A stretch of 64,000 nt of DNA from Actinomucor elegans (lineage: Eukaryota > Mucoromycota > Mucoromycetes > Mucorales > Mucoraceae), in contig JAMSLZ010000010.1 of the NCBI GenBank assembly GCA_026027325.1, positions 1,240,001 through 1,304,000 of the forward strand. The letters run 5' to 3'. Positions 13,201 to 26,700 of this stretch are shown here, piece by piece (within the stretch, counting starts at the first letter, position 1; every line of letters starts with the position of its first letter). The notes below the pieces were generated by a model. It saw only the letters and a list, made by a program, of their open reading frames with translations. It was not told where the DNA came from and did no database searches. Made by a program: the position numbers and the translations under genes.

Positions 13201-14590
13201 ACTTCAATGGAACGAATGAACTGTCTATTACATTTGGTAAAATGAAACGTTTGTTATCCTGAAACGTCTCGAACTGTTTTTTTCGCGTAATTATGAAATG
13301 TCTCTTCTGTATTTGTCTTCTACAAGCAGTAATAATAAGATCATTCAATGGCACGTATTAAATGTACATATATCTATATTGGATTTGTTTGAGGAAAGAA
13401 ACGTTTCATGATCGGTAAAAGTGGATCACGCATTCGTACAATCCGAAAAATCGCTACATGAAATGATGCACCATCCAGACCGGAACACAATGAAGTATGA
13501 AACAAAAGGGTTAGGGCACTCTTGTATTCAACAATAACCTAAAATCGAAAGGTATGAGCCGATAAATTTCATCAGTTCACCTATTTTTCCGAACATCACA
13601 AGTTGTTTTCAAACAAACAACCTTATGTTCTATGATACTCTTTGAAAGCGCCTTTTTTCTGTATCACCAATCGAAAGAATCACAATGAACATAATATTTG
13701 TCTATTACAAAAAAAAAAGTTCGCCACTAGTTGCAAATAGAATGCATGTAAGATATCCAGACGATCTATCAAGCAAAGCCTCTTCCTTTTACTCGAGAAG
13801 AGATATAGGATGTTTAAAGTATAAGATAGCAGTTTCAATCTTATTTTTTGCTCTGCAGTGAACGCGATACACAAGGCAAAAGCTTAAATTTCTTAAATCA
13901 AGCGTATACAAGCCATACGATGTAACAGATGTTTCCTAAATCATAGGGGTTGGTGACTCAAAGGGTCATAGAAGGCAATTCTGTTTACGGCGAGTCTTGT
14001 AATAATGGAAATTGCATTCTCTAACTACGTGTTACAAGCTATCTATCTAAACCCAAATTCTCTTTACAATGGGAGAGCCCAGGCTTTATTTCTCTTTATT
14101 ATGATTCCATATACTGTTATAAAAATAGTATAGAAAATCGAACAATATTATAAAGGTGCAAATTGCTTGCAATAGATCGAGACTTAGTGACACTAATATT
14201 GCTACGCAGTCGCTTCACATCTACTGTAAAATTAAAAATTAACCTTATACAACTACATGTATCAAAAAAGCAAAAAAAAAGAGCCGAGTTGTACAAGGGA
14301 AGCACGAAAAAAAGCTAATAGATGGCCAATTCAAATATATCAAACCGTATGACAAAAAGGCAGGACTCGGCATAGAATGCAATGTCCTCACAGACATATC
14401 CTGGTGACAAGGTTGAGAACACAAAGGTATCACCATCTATTAACAGAAGGGCGCCAGATAGCCATATAACGTTTTATCATTTACTTTTTGCCCTTCTTCT
14501 TTCATCTATTCTTTTCTTTTCTTTTTGCTTTTTTATCATCTTAAAAGAAAAATATATACTTTTTCCAACTTACATCCAGTAGAAAAAGAC
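10290..14590. other. 4.3 kb gene-free region upstream of the giant gene
   Basis: No convincing gene on either strand. A minus-strand open frame at 10471-10692 (73 codons, starts MPHLISDPLLECFTEL) is the only slightly protein-like stretch, and I cannot identify it. The region has A-rich homopolymers (11657-11682 is 26 A) and three copies of GAAACGT near 13.25-13.41 kb. It probably contains the 5' regulatory DNA of the giant gene. Confidence 0.5.
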
Positions 14591-14600
14591 GTATAAAACC
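14591..14600 (+). promoter_or_regulatory. TATA box of the giant Gellin-like gene
   Basis: GTATAAAACC lies about 110 bp upstream of the ATG at 14710. It is preceded by a pyrimidine-rich tract (14480-14535), as in strongly expressed fungal promoters. Confidence 0.6.
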
Positions 14601-14709
14601 ACCAGAGGTTCTTTTCATATCTACACTGATACTCTCACCCGAAAAAATATAAGCAAATTCCTCTTAAAAGTACTTATTACCTATACCCTACCAAAAGCAA
14701 GCTTTCCCA

Positions 14710-17700
14710 ATGTTTGAAAAAAGTGAAAAATTCCCTGAAGGGTGGTTCTTCATCAAGAATAACAGTAATGGTTATGTCTTGATGGTTGACAACGAATCCC
14801 AAGAAACCGGTAGTCCTATCGTACTCTCTACTTTACGTACTAAAGACTATAGCGCTCAACTATGGCGCCACGACCCTAAAGGTTATTTGGTCAATAAAAA
14901 ATCTGGCCAAGTCATGGACGTAGCAAAGGGTAAGTCGAGATCCACAAAAAAGGCACAAGTGCTACACGGAAATCAATCCGAAGTTAGCGGCCATTTAACG
15001 TTATCCTATTTTTATTGGCGGAACTAACTCCGTATTTACTTATTTGCATTGAACGCTACACAGGTACACCAAAGGCAGGAGTAGACATTGTGCAACAAAT
15101 CCAATCTACCAACGTCAAAGAAGACGCAAACTTCCAAAAGTTTGGCCTCTCTCCATACGGTCATATTTACTTGGTAAACAAACCATCTCTTGTGCTTGGT
15201 ATCAAGGAATCCTTTTTTGCCCGTCGTGAAGGCCTTCATGTTCACCTTCAATTAGTCGATAAACGCCATCTTGACCGTAAAGAGCAACGTTGGGATTTCG
15301 TACTTCCTGTTCTTAAAGAAGAACCTGTTAAGAGAAGTATGAGTTCTAGTACCACCAAAAGTACTAGCGTCAAAGTTCCTGCTGTCACTCAGATCAAGGA
15401 AGATGGTAAGAAAAGATGAATTTATACAAGTATTGTACTGATTATAGCAATCTAGACGTTCGTTCTGTTCATTCCAATGCCGAATCAACTTGCTCGATTG
15501 ATCAAGGTGAAGCTCATACTGTTCCTACTGGTTCTTTCCCTGATACTGCTTTCTTCTTAAAGTCTGATGCTTCTGGCCTTTATATCAGTATCGAATCTTC
15601 TACTTCCGTTTCCCCAGGCACTCAGCTTACAATCGAATCTCTTCGCAAGAAGAGTTATGAAAGCCAGCTTTGGACCTATGATGCGTCTTCTTATCGCGTT
15701 ATTAACAAATTGTCTGGTTTGGTTCTCGGTATTGAGAACAACTCTATTAAGGATGGTGCTGATATTGTCCAAAGCGTATCCTCTGCATCCAATGAAAAAT
15801 ATCAAACTTGGTACCTTTCTTCTGAAGGTGAGCTAACTTTAAAAAGCGATAGCAGCTTTGTTATTGGTTTTAAGGAGAGCTGGTTTGGTAGTCGCGAAGG
15901 CGCCCATCTCCATCTCCAAAAAAGAAATAAGGGCCATCAACACCAAAAGTTCACTGTCGTTTTACCTGTATTTAAGAAAAGCTCTGAACGTACTGTCACT
16001 ACTGAAACACGCGGCGTTTTCCCTGAAGGATGGTTCTTTGTCAAGAGTCAAGCTCGCGGTCTTGTTCTTACTGTTCTCGAATCTGGTGTGATTGCTGCAG
16101 AAGTAGCAGCAGCTAAACTCGATACTTCCAATTATTCTCGCCAACTCTGGAAGTTTAATGATGGTTTCATTATCAACAAGGCCTCCGAAATGGTTCTTGA
16201 TATCCGTGGCGGTATGTTTAATAGGGATTACACAAGCTCACTTATCTAATTAACAATTTATTATATATAGATGCTATCAAAGCTGGTGGTAGCATTTGTC
16301 AATATACTAGAAAAGAGAAAGATAATCAGAATCAACAATGGGCCTTGACTCCCGATGGCATGATCTTCCCTGAAGCTAATAAGAACCTTGTTTTAACTGT
16401 AAAGGAAAGTGAAACTGTTCGATCCAAGTTGTATTTGTCAGAAAAGAAATCTGGCCACAAAGAACAATGCTGGAATTTTGTGTTGCCTGTTTTCAAGAAG
16501 AAGCAAAGTAAGTGTACAACGTGTAACATATAACTTGTTTCCTAACATCCAATTAGCTTCCACTGTTTCCAAAGTTAATACTTTCCGTTATGCTACTTAT
16601 CCTTCTGGATGGTTCTTTATTCGTTCATATGTTCAAAAATCTACTACCGAATCTCCTTTAGTCCTCACTGCCACTGAAAGCTCCGTAGATCTTACTTTAC
16701 TTGATCGTCATAACTGGCAACATCAACTTTGGTCCTACTCTTCTGGTAAATTAACTAACTACGCAACTGATCTCGTGATCGACTGTAACTGTAAGTGTAT
16801 CCTCTTATGGGTTGATATCAAAATAACTAACACCTATTTTTCAATAAGCTTCTGAAATTGGTGCTAATTTGATCCAAAGCAAAACTTCGAGCCAGAAATG
16901 GTTTATGACTACTGACGGTTATCTCTTCTATGGTGCAATTACATCAAACCTTGCAATCTCAGTCGAGACTCAAGGCGAAAATAAGTACCGTCTTACTACA
17001 TCCAATCATAAATACTCTGACGAATTGAGATGGGGTTTCTTGATTCCCAAGTTCACCTATCGATCTGGTACTCAAATCCTTTCACAATGGTCCATTGCCG
17101 TTCTTAAAGAATATCGCAAAGTTATTTCCAGCTCTACTTCATCTACTACTGTTAAAAAGATCACCCATCAACCTGTTGCTGAATGGCCTCAAGGTGAATT
17201 CTACATCGGTGGTCCTGATGGTCATGCTTTAACCGCCGAAAAACACGAATCTGGATCTGATCTTGTGATGAGAAAGCTTGAAGTCGATCAAAGTAGTGCC
17301 TTCCGATGGACTTTCCGTAATGGTTATCTCGTGCATTGTGCTACGGGATTGGTTATGCGCGCTCAAGGTAAATACATTTAGGCTTAATATAAGTCCTGTA
17401 CAACCTGCTAATATAGTATCACAAATATAGATAATCTTGCTGAAGGCGGTAAGCTTCAATTAAGCAGTGAATTGGCCGGTGATCTCCATCAATCTTGGAC
17501 TTTGAGAACTGATGGTTCTATCATCTCTAAGAAGGATGAACAATATGGTCTTAATGTTGTTCAAGTAAATGGTGTTTGGGTGATTAGAATCACCACAACT
17601 ACATACTACTCTTGGAGAATCCTCTATGGTCGTTATGAAACTCGTTATTCTGAACAAGAAAAGAAGGATATCTCTCGTCTTATTAGTTTCCAAAGAATCG

Positions 17701-20700
17701 TGTTAACCATATCATCACTTCGTAATCGTAAGTGGCAGATCAAGTAGTGCTAATGATGTTTGCTAACCTGCAATTTATCTATAGATGATGAATGTGAACG
17801 TAAGTTGGTAACTCACTCTTATGGTGTCTTCCCTGAAGGTTGGGTTTTCATTCGCTCCAAGTGCGATGATAGCTTATTTGTCACTGTGTCTAGTGAAAAG
17901 AAGGGTTCAAAGCTTATCTTGGCCAAATTAGACTCAAAAACTTATAGACGCCAATTATGGAGATACCGCTCTGATGGTTGCATTGTTAACTTCGAAACTG
18001 ATTATGTTATCGATGTAGCAGGCGGTAAACTCTTCTCCAACGCCAATATCATTCAATGGAGCCCTAAGTTCTTACGTTCGAGCCGCAAACATCAAATCTG
18101 GAGTCTCTCCGTTGAAGGCCATATCCACCCTCGTTCCAACGCTAATTTGGTTCTTAGTGCTGCTGGTAACCATGCTAAAGAAAATGTTGAATTAAAACTC
18201 ATCAAACGTGGTGATTCGAGTTTGGATTACCAACAATGGACCTTTGCTAAACCTGTATTCAAAAACTGCACTCATACTACCCATGCTGCTCAACAAGCCA
18301 ACAAGCACAGTCTTACATTGGAAAAAGTTGGAAGTGCTTGTTCAATTGATGTTTCTTCTTCTGAACGTTATGAACGCGTTAATAAGCGTGTGGAGATTCG
18401 CCGCTGGGGTGTTTTCCCTGAAGGAGGTTTCTTTATCCGTTGTATTCATGGTAACAAGAAATTGGCCTTGACTGTTGAACGCGATGAAACATTGTCTACA
18501 AAGTACAGAATCGTTATTCGTTCTTTGAACTTCAAGGCTTATAAATGGCAGCTTTGGTCTTATAAGGATGGCCATCTTTTCAACGAGGAAACCGGTTTAG
18601 TTTTGGATGCTCAAGCTTCTCAGGAAACTACTGTTGAAGATGTGCAATCTCAAGTTTACTTGCATGAGAAGGCTTCCAATGAAGGCCAATTCTGGGACCT
18701 TGGTGTTAATGGCGAAATTCATTTGAGATCCAATGAAAAGTTGGTTATTGGTGTTGCAAGTGCAACAGAAGCTACTGTCGAAGGCTCTCAAGTTGGTTTA
18801 GGTAAGATTCGTAATGTGCGTACTAACGTTGATGGTAAAGTAGTGTCTAGCTTGAAATCTGAACCATGGCTGCGCTGGTCTTTCTCTAAGCCAGTTTTCG
18901 GTAAACGTGTTGAATCTGTTACTTCAGGCAGCGATTCACTAGAAATTGAAAAATGTGAGGATCAATCTATTGTTGTGAAGGAGCAAGATGAAGTAATCAA
19001 CGATGAGGAAGAGTACGAAGAACAAGAAGAGGAGGAAGCTGCTGAAAGAGAAGCCGAAGAAGGTGAAGAAGGTGATATCGAGATCCAAACTCCTATTCAA
19101 ACACCTTCTACATCATCAAGCACTATTGGTTCTGCCGCTGGTGTTGCGGTCGTTACTGCTGGAACTGTTTCTACCACTCCTGTTGGTGCTAATGTAAATG
19201 CTGTAACTAGCTCGCCTACTACTCAAGAAAAAACCGCAATTTCTGGTACTGTTGAGACTAATGTCGCTGAGCTTACTACCACTAGCCCCAAAATCAGTCC
19301 TGCTGTTATGAAAAAGTCTGATTCTTCCAAATCTCAGCATTTGAATCGTAAAGATTCTTTCCAACTGGAAGAGAATTATATTCCTACTGGTTTCGAAAAA
19401 ATTGTTCGTTACAAGACTCATCATGGTGGCCTCCCCACTGGTTATTTCTTCATCAAGAGTTCTTTGCATGGTTATGTATTAGACGTCGTTGGTGATGTAA
19501 AGGAAGGTAGTTATGCTGTCTTGACCAGAATGAGATCTACTGATTTTGCCAGCCAACTTTGGTCTTTCCAAAATGGATTTTTGGTTAATCTCAAGGGTCG
19601 TACATTAGTTTTGGATGCTGCTCAAGCTGCTCTTGTTGCTGGTGAGCGTGTTCATTTATCTACTCGTAATTCCAAGGCTGAAGGTGCCGAGGATCAAACT
19701 TGGGAACACAGCGCTGATGGATCTATATATCTCAAGTCAAAGCGTTCTTGGGTTCTTTCTCTAAAAGAAACCAAGCGTTCTGACAAATACACTCAAATTG
19801 ATGTTTTTGTTCAAGAAGCCAAGGCTTTAGTTAAGAAAGAAGCCCGTCCCGAACAACATTGGGAAATCTTGGTGCCTGCTTTGATTCCTGTTAGTCAAGG
19901 TGAATCTGGCGTCAAGATTGTCGAATCTGGAAAGATCGAAAAGGTCACTAGTTCTGCTTCTGCAATTATCTCCTATAAGTGGCTCAAGGAAACCTATTGT
20001 CACAAGGTTACCTCTCAAAATCAATGGCCTGGAATTGAAGGTTGGTTCTTCATCCGCTTTGGAACAGAAAATCATTTCCTTGCCTCTGGTGAAACACCTC
20101 AAAGTGAAGTTGGCTTATATGAGCTCTCTCATGACTTCGATTACAAGAGATTCTTATGGACTTACATCGATGGTTATCTTATCAACTACAAATATATGCT
20201 TCGTCTCACTTTGAGCACCTGTAAGTGGTTTATATTGTAACCAAATCAATCATAGTACTAATATCTATCTTTTAGCTCGTCGATGGATCTTGTCTAGTTC
20301 GCATAACACTCTTACTCAGAAGTTCTTTATCCATACCAATGGTTCTATCTCTGTACGCATTTCCAAGATTATCTATTACCTTCGTATCATTCGTACCAAG
20401 TCAGGCTCACTCATTCTGGATGTTACCACTGAGAGTACTTCGAAAGAAGCTCAAGGTTTAGAGCTTCACATTCCTGTTATCTCTGATGCTGAGTATCAAA
20501 AGAATGCTGTTTTGACTTTCTCATCTGCAACCTCTTGGATTAAGAAGCAAAAAGCTGACTGGAGTATCTTGACAAGTACTACTATTAGAAGAGGTCTTTT
20601 CCCTGTTTCTGCTTGGTTCTTTATCAAGGCTTCTAACAAGGGCTGTGAAGATCTTGTTCTTTCTGTTCAAGAAGGAACCTCTGAACTTGTTTTGAAGAAA

Positions 20701-23700
20701 CTTGACTTCAAGAATTTCCAGAATCAATTGTGGACTCATAATGATGGTCTTTTGATCAACTATGGAAATAAGTTAGTTGTTACGGTCAAAGGTATATTCT
20801 TAACAACAATAACGTTTTAGCTTACGTATAACTAACAACCAAATCTACTCTTTTAGATTCTGTCTCTGTCAATTCCAGCATTGTACATAATGCCGAAGCA
20901 GGTATCAGTACCCAAAAATGGATCTTGACTGCCGATGGTCAAATTGAACTTGATAGTCATGATTTCTATATCCTTGGTGTTGAACGTTTCAAGGATGGTG
21001 TTTTGGTTAAACTTACGTCTTCCAGAAAGCCAAGCTCCATCAAGTCTATCAATTGGAAATTCTCCATTCCAGTCTTTGGAAAGGGAGCCACTACAACTAC
21101 AACTACATCAGCTCCTACTAACATCACCCAAGCAATCGAGAGTGGTGCTACCATTGAAAGCACTGAAGAAATAAGTCCTTCTAATAACTCTCAATTGGCT
21201 CTTACCCGCAGAACTACTAAGCATTCTTATGTTATCTACAAAGAATCTCGTTTGATCATCACTTGGTGGAGAATCGTCTTTATTCGCCGTCTTTCAAGCT
21301 GTCGCACTCAAAAGGAATACCTTGAAGTTATTGAGCAGTACCGCCAAATCCTGCACAGCCGCTTTGCTCAGTATCTTTCTGTTTATGGTTCCTCTGTCAC
21401 TAAGGAAGAACGCAAGGCCCTAGAAGCTTCTATTGAAGAGACGAAAACTACCCTTGAAACTGAAGTGTTCCAAAAGACTACTGATTACCTCGAAGGTCTC
21501 AAGCCTGACGATGTTGTATCTATCAAAGAGTTTGATGTTTCTACTATTGTTTCAGGCTGTTGCGATACTCTTGATAAGAAGTATGAAACCATCATCACTG
21601 AGGCTGAAAAAGAAACTATCAATACTGGCGATGAATCTGTTCCTGCTAGTGTATCTGATATTACTGTAAAGCAAAGTCAAACCGAATCTGAAACAGTTGA
21701 TAATGTTGTTGTAATTGTCGATACTGTCCATATCACTATTCGTTACTGGCTCAAGACGCTCTATGGTCGCATCTCTGAAGCTAACAAGAATGGTGTACAG
21801 AAGGAAGAAATCCATAAGTTGATTAAAGAATCTCAAGTTGAACTTCAAAAGCAATTGATTAAGCTTGATGAAGATGTGAAGACAACCTTAAAGAAGACTG
21901 AATCTCTTGACGAGGATGAAAAGAAACAATTTGAACAATCTGTCGTCACTGTCATTGATAAGTCTACAACCGAAATCGAAGATTTTGTCTCTAAGATTGA
22001 CGTATCCACTATCACATCTACTGATAGCTGGAAGAAGGCCACCGAATCCATCGACAATGCTGTTTCTTCCATTGTCAAGGAATCTAAGACTGCTGTCCAA
22101 GAGTACGATATCATTACCGAAGAAAAACCTGAAAAGGAACAAGATACTACCGTCACACCTGAAGAAATTGACTGTACTAAAATGGAAGTCGTTACTTCAA
22201 TGTCGGAAGATAAGGCTTATGTTGTCTCTTGGTTCTCTAACATTGTCAATGATGTCGCTTGGGTGATTGGAAAATCAGATTCTACTGATGCCAAAAAAGA
22301 TGTACTCACAATAATTGACGCAGCCGAATTGGATATTGTATCAAAGATTGATGAATCAGTTGCATTACTTTCAGTTTTAACTTCGAGTCTCACTTACCTT
22401 ACTTGGACTGAACGTCGTAGAATGATCACTAGCTACTTGAACATGAAGTCTCACATTTTAGCTAATATTAACAAGTATAAGCTTTCAATTGTTGATGCTG
22501 ATAAAGAAACCATTATCAAGATTTGTCAATCAACCTTTGATGAAGAAGAGCAAACAGAAGTTTTGAAGAATGTTGACTCAGTCCTTGAAAAGGTTTCGAT
22601 CACTGCTGACACTACTACTGTCGTAGAGGAGGTTATCCGCAAGGATACTGGTTCCGTTGTTGTTGGTGACAAGGACACTACCACTGTCGTCGATACCATT
22701 ACTAAGGAAACTGGATCTGTCACTGTTATCACTGGTGAGAAGGATACCACTACTGTCACTGAAGAAATCATTCGCAAGGATGACGATACTATCATTGTTG
22801 GTGACAAGGACACTACTACTGTCGTAGAGGAGGTTATCTGCAAGGATACTGGTTCCGTTGTTGTTGGTGACAAGGACACTACTACTGTCGTCGATACCAT
22901 TACTAAGGAAACTGGATCTGTCACTGTTATCACTGGTGAGAAGGATACTACTACTATCACTGAGGAAATCATTCGCAAGGATGACGATACTATCATTGTT
23001 GGTGACAAGGACACTACTACTATCGTAGAGGAGGTTATCTGCAAGGATACTGGTTCCGTTGTTGTTGGTGACAAGGACACTACCACTGTCGTCGATACCA
23101 TCACTAAAGAAACTGGATCTGTCACTGTTATCACTGGTGAGAAGGATACCACTACTGTCACTGAAGAAATCATTCGCAAGGATGACGATACTATCATTGT
23201 TGGTGACAAGGACACTACTACTGTCGTAGAAGAAGTTATCCGCAAGGATACTGATTCCGTTGTTGTTGGTGACAAGGACACTACCACTGTCGTCGATACC
23301 ATCACTAAAGAAGCTGGATCTGTCACTGTTATCACTGGTGAGAAGGATACCACTACTGTCACTGAGGAAATCATTCGCAAGGATGACGATACTATCATTG
23401 TCGGTGACAAGGACACTACTACTGTTGTAGAAGAAGTTATCCGCAAGGATACTGGTTCCGTTGTTGTTGGTGACAAGGACACTACTACTGTTGTAGAAGA
23501 AGTCATCCGCAAGGATACTGATTCCATTGTTGTTGGTGACAAGGACACTACCACTGTCGTCGATACCATCACTAAGGAAACTGGATCTGTCACTGTTATC
23601 ACTGGTGAGAAGGATACTACTACTGTCACTGAAGAAATCATTCGCAAGGATGACGATACTATCATTGTTGGTGACAAGGACACTACTACTATCGTAGAGG

Positions 23701-26700
23701 AGGTTATCTGCAAGGATACTGGTTCCGTTGTTGTTGGTGACAAGGACACTACCACTGTCGTCGATACCATCACTAAGGGAACTGGATCTGTCACTGTTAT
23801 CACTGGTGAGAAGGATACCACTACTGTCACTGAAGAAATCATTCGCAAGGATGACGATACTATCATTGTTGGTGACAAGGACACTACTACTATCGTAGAG
23901 GAGGTTATCTGCAAGGATACTGGTTCCGTTGTTGTTGGTGACAAGGACACTACCACTGTCGTCGATACCATCACTAAAGAAACTGGATCTGTCACTGTTA
24001 TCACTGGTGAGAAGGATACCACTACTGTCACTGAGGAAATCATTCGCAAGGATGATGGTACTATCATTGTTGGTGACAAGGACACTACTACTATCGTAGA
24101 GGAGGTTATCCGCAAGGATACTGGTTCCGTTATTGTTGGTGACAAGGACACTACTACTGTCGTAGAGGAGGTTATCTGCAAGGATACTGGTTCCGTTGTT
24201 GTTGGTGACAAGGACACTACTACTGTCGTAGAAGAAGTTATCTGCAAGGATACTGGTTCCGTTGTTGTTGGTGACAAGGACACTACCACTGTCGTCGATA
24301 CCATCACTAAAGAAACTGGATCTGTCACTGTTATCACTGGTGAGAAGGATACCACTACTGTCACTGAGGAAATCATTCGCAAGGATGATGGTACTATCAT
24401 TGTTGGTGACAAGGACACTACTACTATCGTAGAGGAGGTTATCCGCAAGGATACTGGTTCCGTTATTGTTGGTGACAAGGACACTACTACTGTCGTAGAG
24501 GAGGTTATCTGCAAGGATACTGGTTCCGTTGTTGTTGGTGACAAGGACACTACTACTGTCGTAGAAGAAGTTATCTGCAAGGATACTGGTTCCGTTGTTG
24601 TTGGTGACAAGGACACTACCACTGTCGTCGATACCATTACTAAGGAAACTGGATCTGTCACTGTTATCACTGGTGAGAAGGATACCACTACTGTCACTGA
24701 AGAAATCATTCGCAAGGATGACGATACTATCATTGTTGGTGACAAGGACACTACTACTATCGTAGAGGAGGTTATCTGCAAGGATACTGGTTCCGTTGTT
24801 GTTGGTGACAAGGACACTACCACTGTCGTCGATACCATCACTAAAGAAACTGGATCTGTCACTGTTATCACTGGTGAGAAGGATACCACTACTGTCACTG
24901 AGGAAATCATTCGCAAGGATGATGGTACTATCATTGTTGGTGACAAGGACACTACTACTATCGTAGAGGAGGTTATCCGCAAGGATACTGGTTCCGTTAT
25001 TGTTGGTGACAAGGACACTACTACTGTCGTAGAGGAGGTTATCTGCAAGGATACTGGTTCCGTTGTTGTTGGTGACAAGGACACTACTACTGTCGTAGAA
25101 GAAGTTATCTGCAAGGATACTGGTTCCGTTGTTGTTGGTGACAAGGACACTACCACTGTCGTCGATACCATCACTAAAGAAACTGGATCTGTCACTGTTA
25201 TCACTGGTGAGAAGGATACCACTACTGTCACTGAGGAAATCATTCGCAAGGATGATGATACTATCATTGTTGGTGACAAGGACACTACTACTATCGTAGA
25301 GGAGGTTATCCGCAAGGATACTGGTTCCGTTGTTGTTGGTGACAAGGACACTACTACTGTTGTAGAAGAAATCATCCGCAAGGATACTGATTCCATTGTT
25401 GTTGGTGACAAGGACACTACCACTGTCGTCGATACCATCACTAAGGAAACTGGATCTGTCACTGTTATCACTGGTGAGAAGGATACCACTACTGTCACTG
25501 AAGAAATCATTCGTAAGGATGACGATACTATCATTGTTGGTGACAAGGACACTACTACTGTCGTAGAAGAAGTTATCTGCAAGGATACTGGCTCCATTGT
25601 TGTTGGTGACAAGGACACTACCACTGTCGTCGATACCATCACTAAGGAAACTGGATCTGTCACTGTTATCACTGGTGAGAAGGATACCACTACTGTCACT
25701 GAGGAAATCATTCGCAAGGATGATGGTACTATCATTGTTGGTGACAAGGACACTACTACTGTCGTAGAAGAAGTCATCCGCAAGGATACTGATTCCATTG
25801 TTGTTGGTGACAAGGACACTACCACTGTCGTCGATACCATCACTAAGGAAACTGGATCTGTCACTGTTATCACTGGTGAGAAGGATACTACTACTGTCAC
25901 TGAAGAAATCATTCGCAAGGATGATGATACTATCATTGTTGGTGACAAGGATACTACTACTGTTGTAGAAGAAGTCATCCGCAAGGATACTGATTCCATT
26001 GTTGTTGGTGACAAGGACACTACCACTGTCGTCGATACCATCACTAAGGAAACTGGATCTGTAACTGTTATCACTGGTGAGAAGGATACCACTACTGTCA
26101 CTGAGGAAATCATTCGCAAGGATGACGATACTATCATTGTTGGTGACAAGGACACTACTACTGTCGTAGAGGAGGTTATCCGCAAGGATACTGGTTCCGT
26201 TATTGTTGGTGACAAGGACACTACTACTGTTGTAGAAGAAGTTATCCGCAAGGATACTGATTCCGTTGTTGTTGGTGACAAGGATACTACTACTGTTGTA
26301 GAAGAAGTCATCCGCAAGGATACTGATTCCGTTGTTGTTGGTGACAAGGACACTACCACTGTCGTCGATACCATCACTAAGGGAACTGGATCTGTCACTG
26401 TTATCACTGGTGAGAAGGATACCACTACTGTCACTGAGGAAATCATTCGCAAGGATGATGATACTATCATTGTCGGTGACAAGGACACTACTACTATCGT
26501 AGAAGAAGTTATCCGCAAGGATACTGGTTCCGTTGTTGTTGGTGACAAGGACACTACCACTGTCGTCGATACCATCACTAAGGAAACTGGATCTGTCACT
26601 GTTATCACTGGTGAGAAGGATACCACTACTGTCACTGAAGAAATCATTCGCAAGGATGACGATACTATCATTGTTGGTGACAAGGACACTACTACTGTCG

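Noticed and set aside
14731..21085. Reading the QxW beta-trefoils as a ricin-type toxin
   Set aside because: Only B-chain-like trefoils are present, there is no N-glycosidase domain and no signal peptide, and ten copies in a row fit Gellins.
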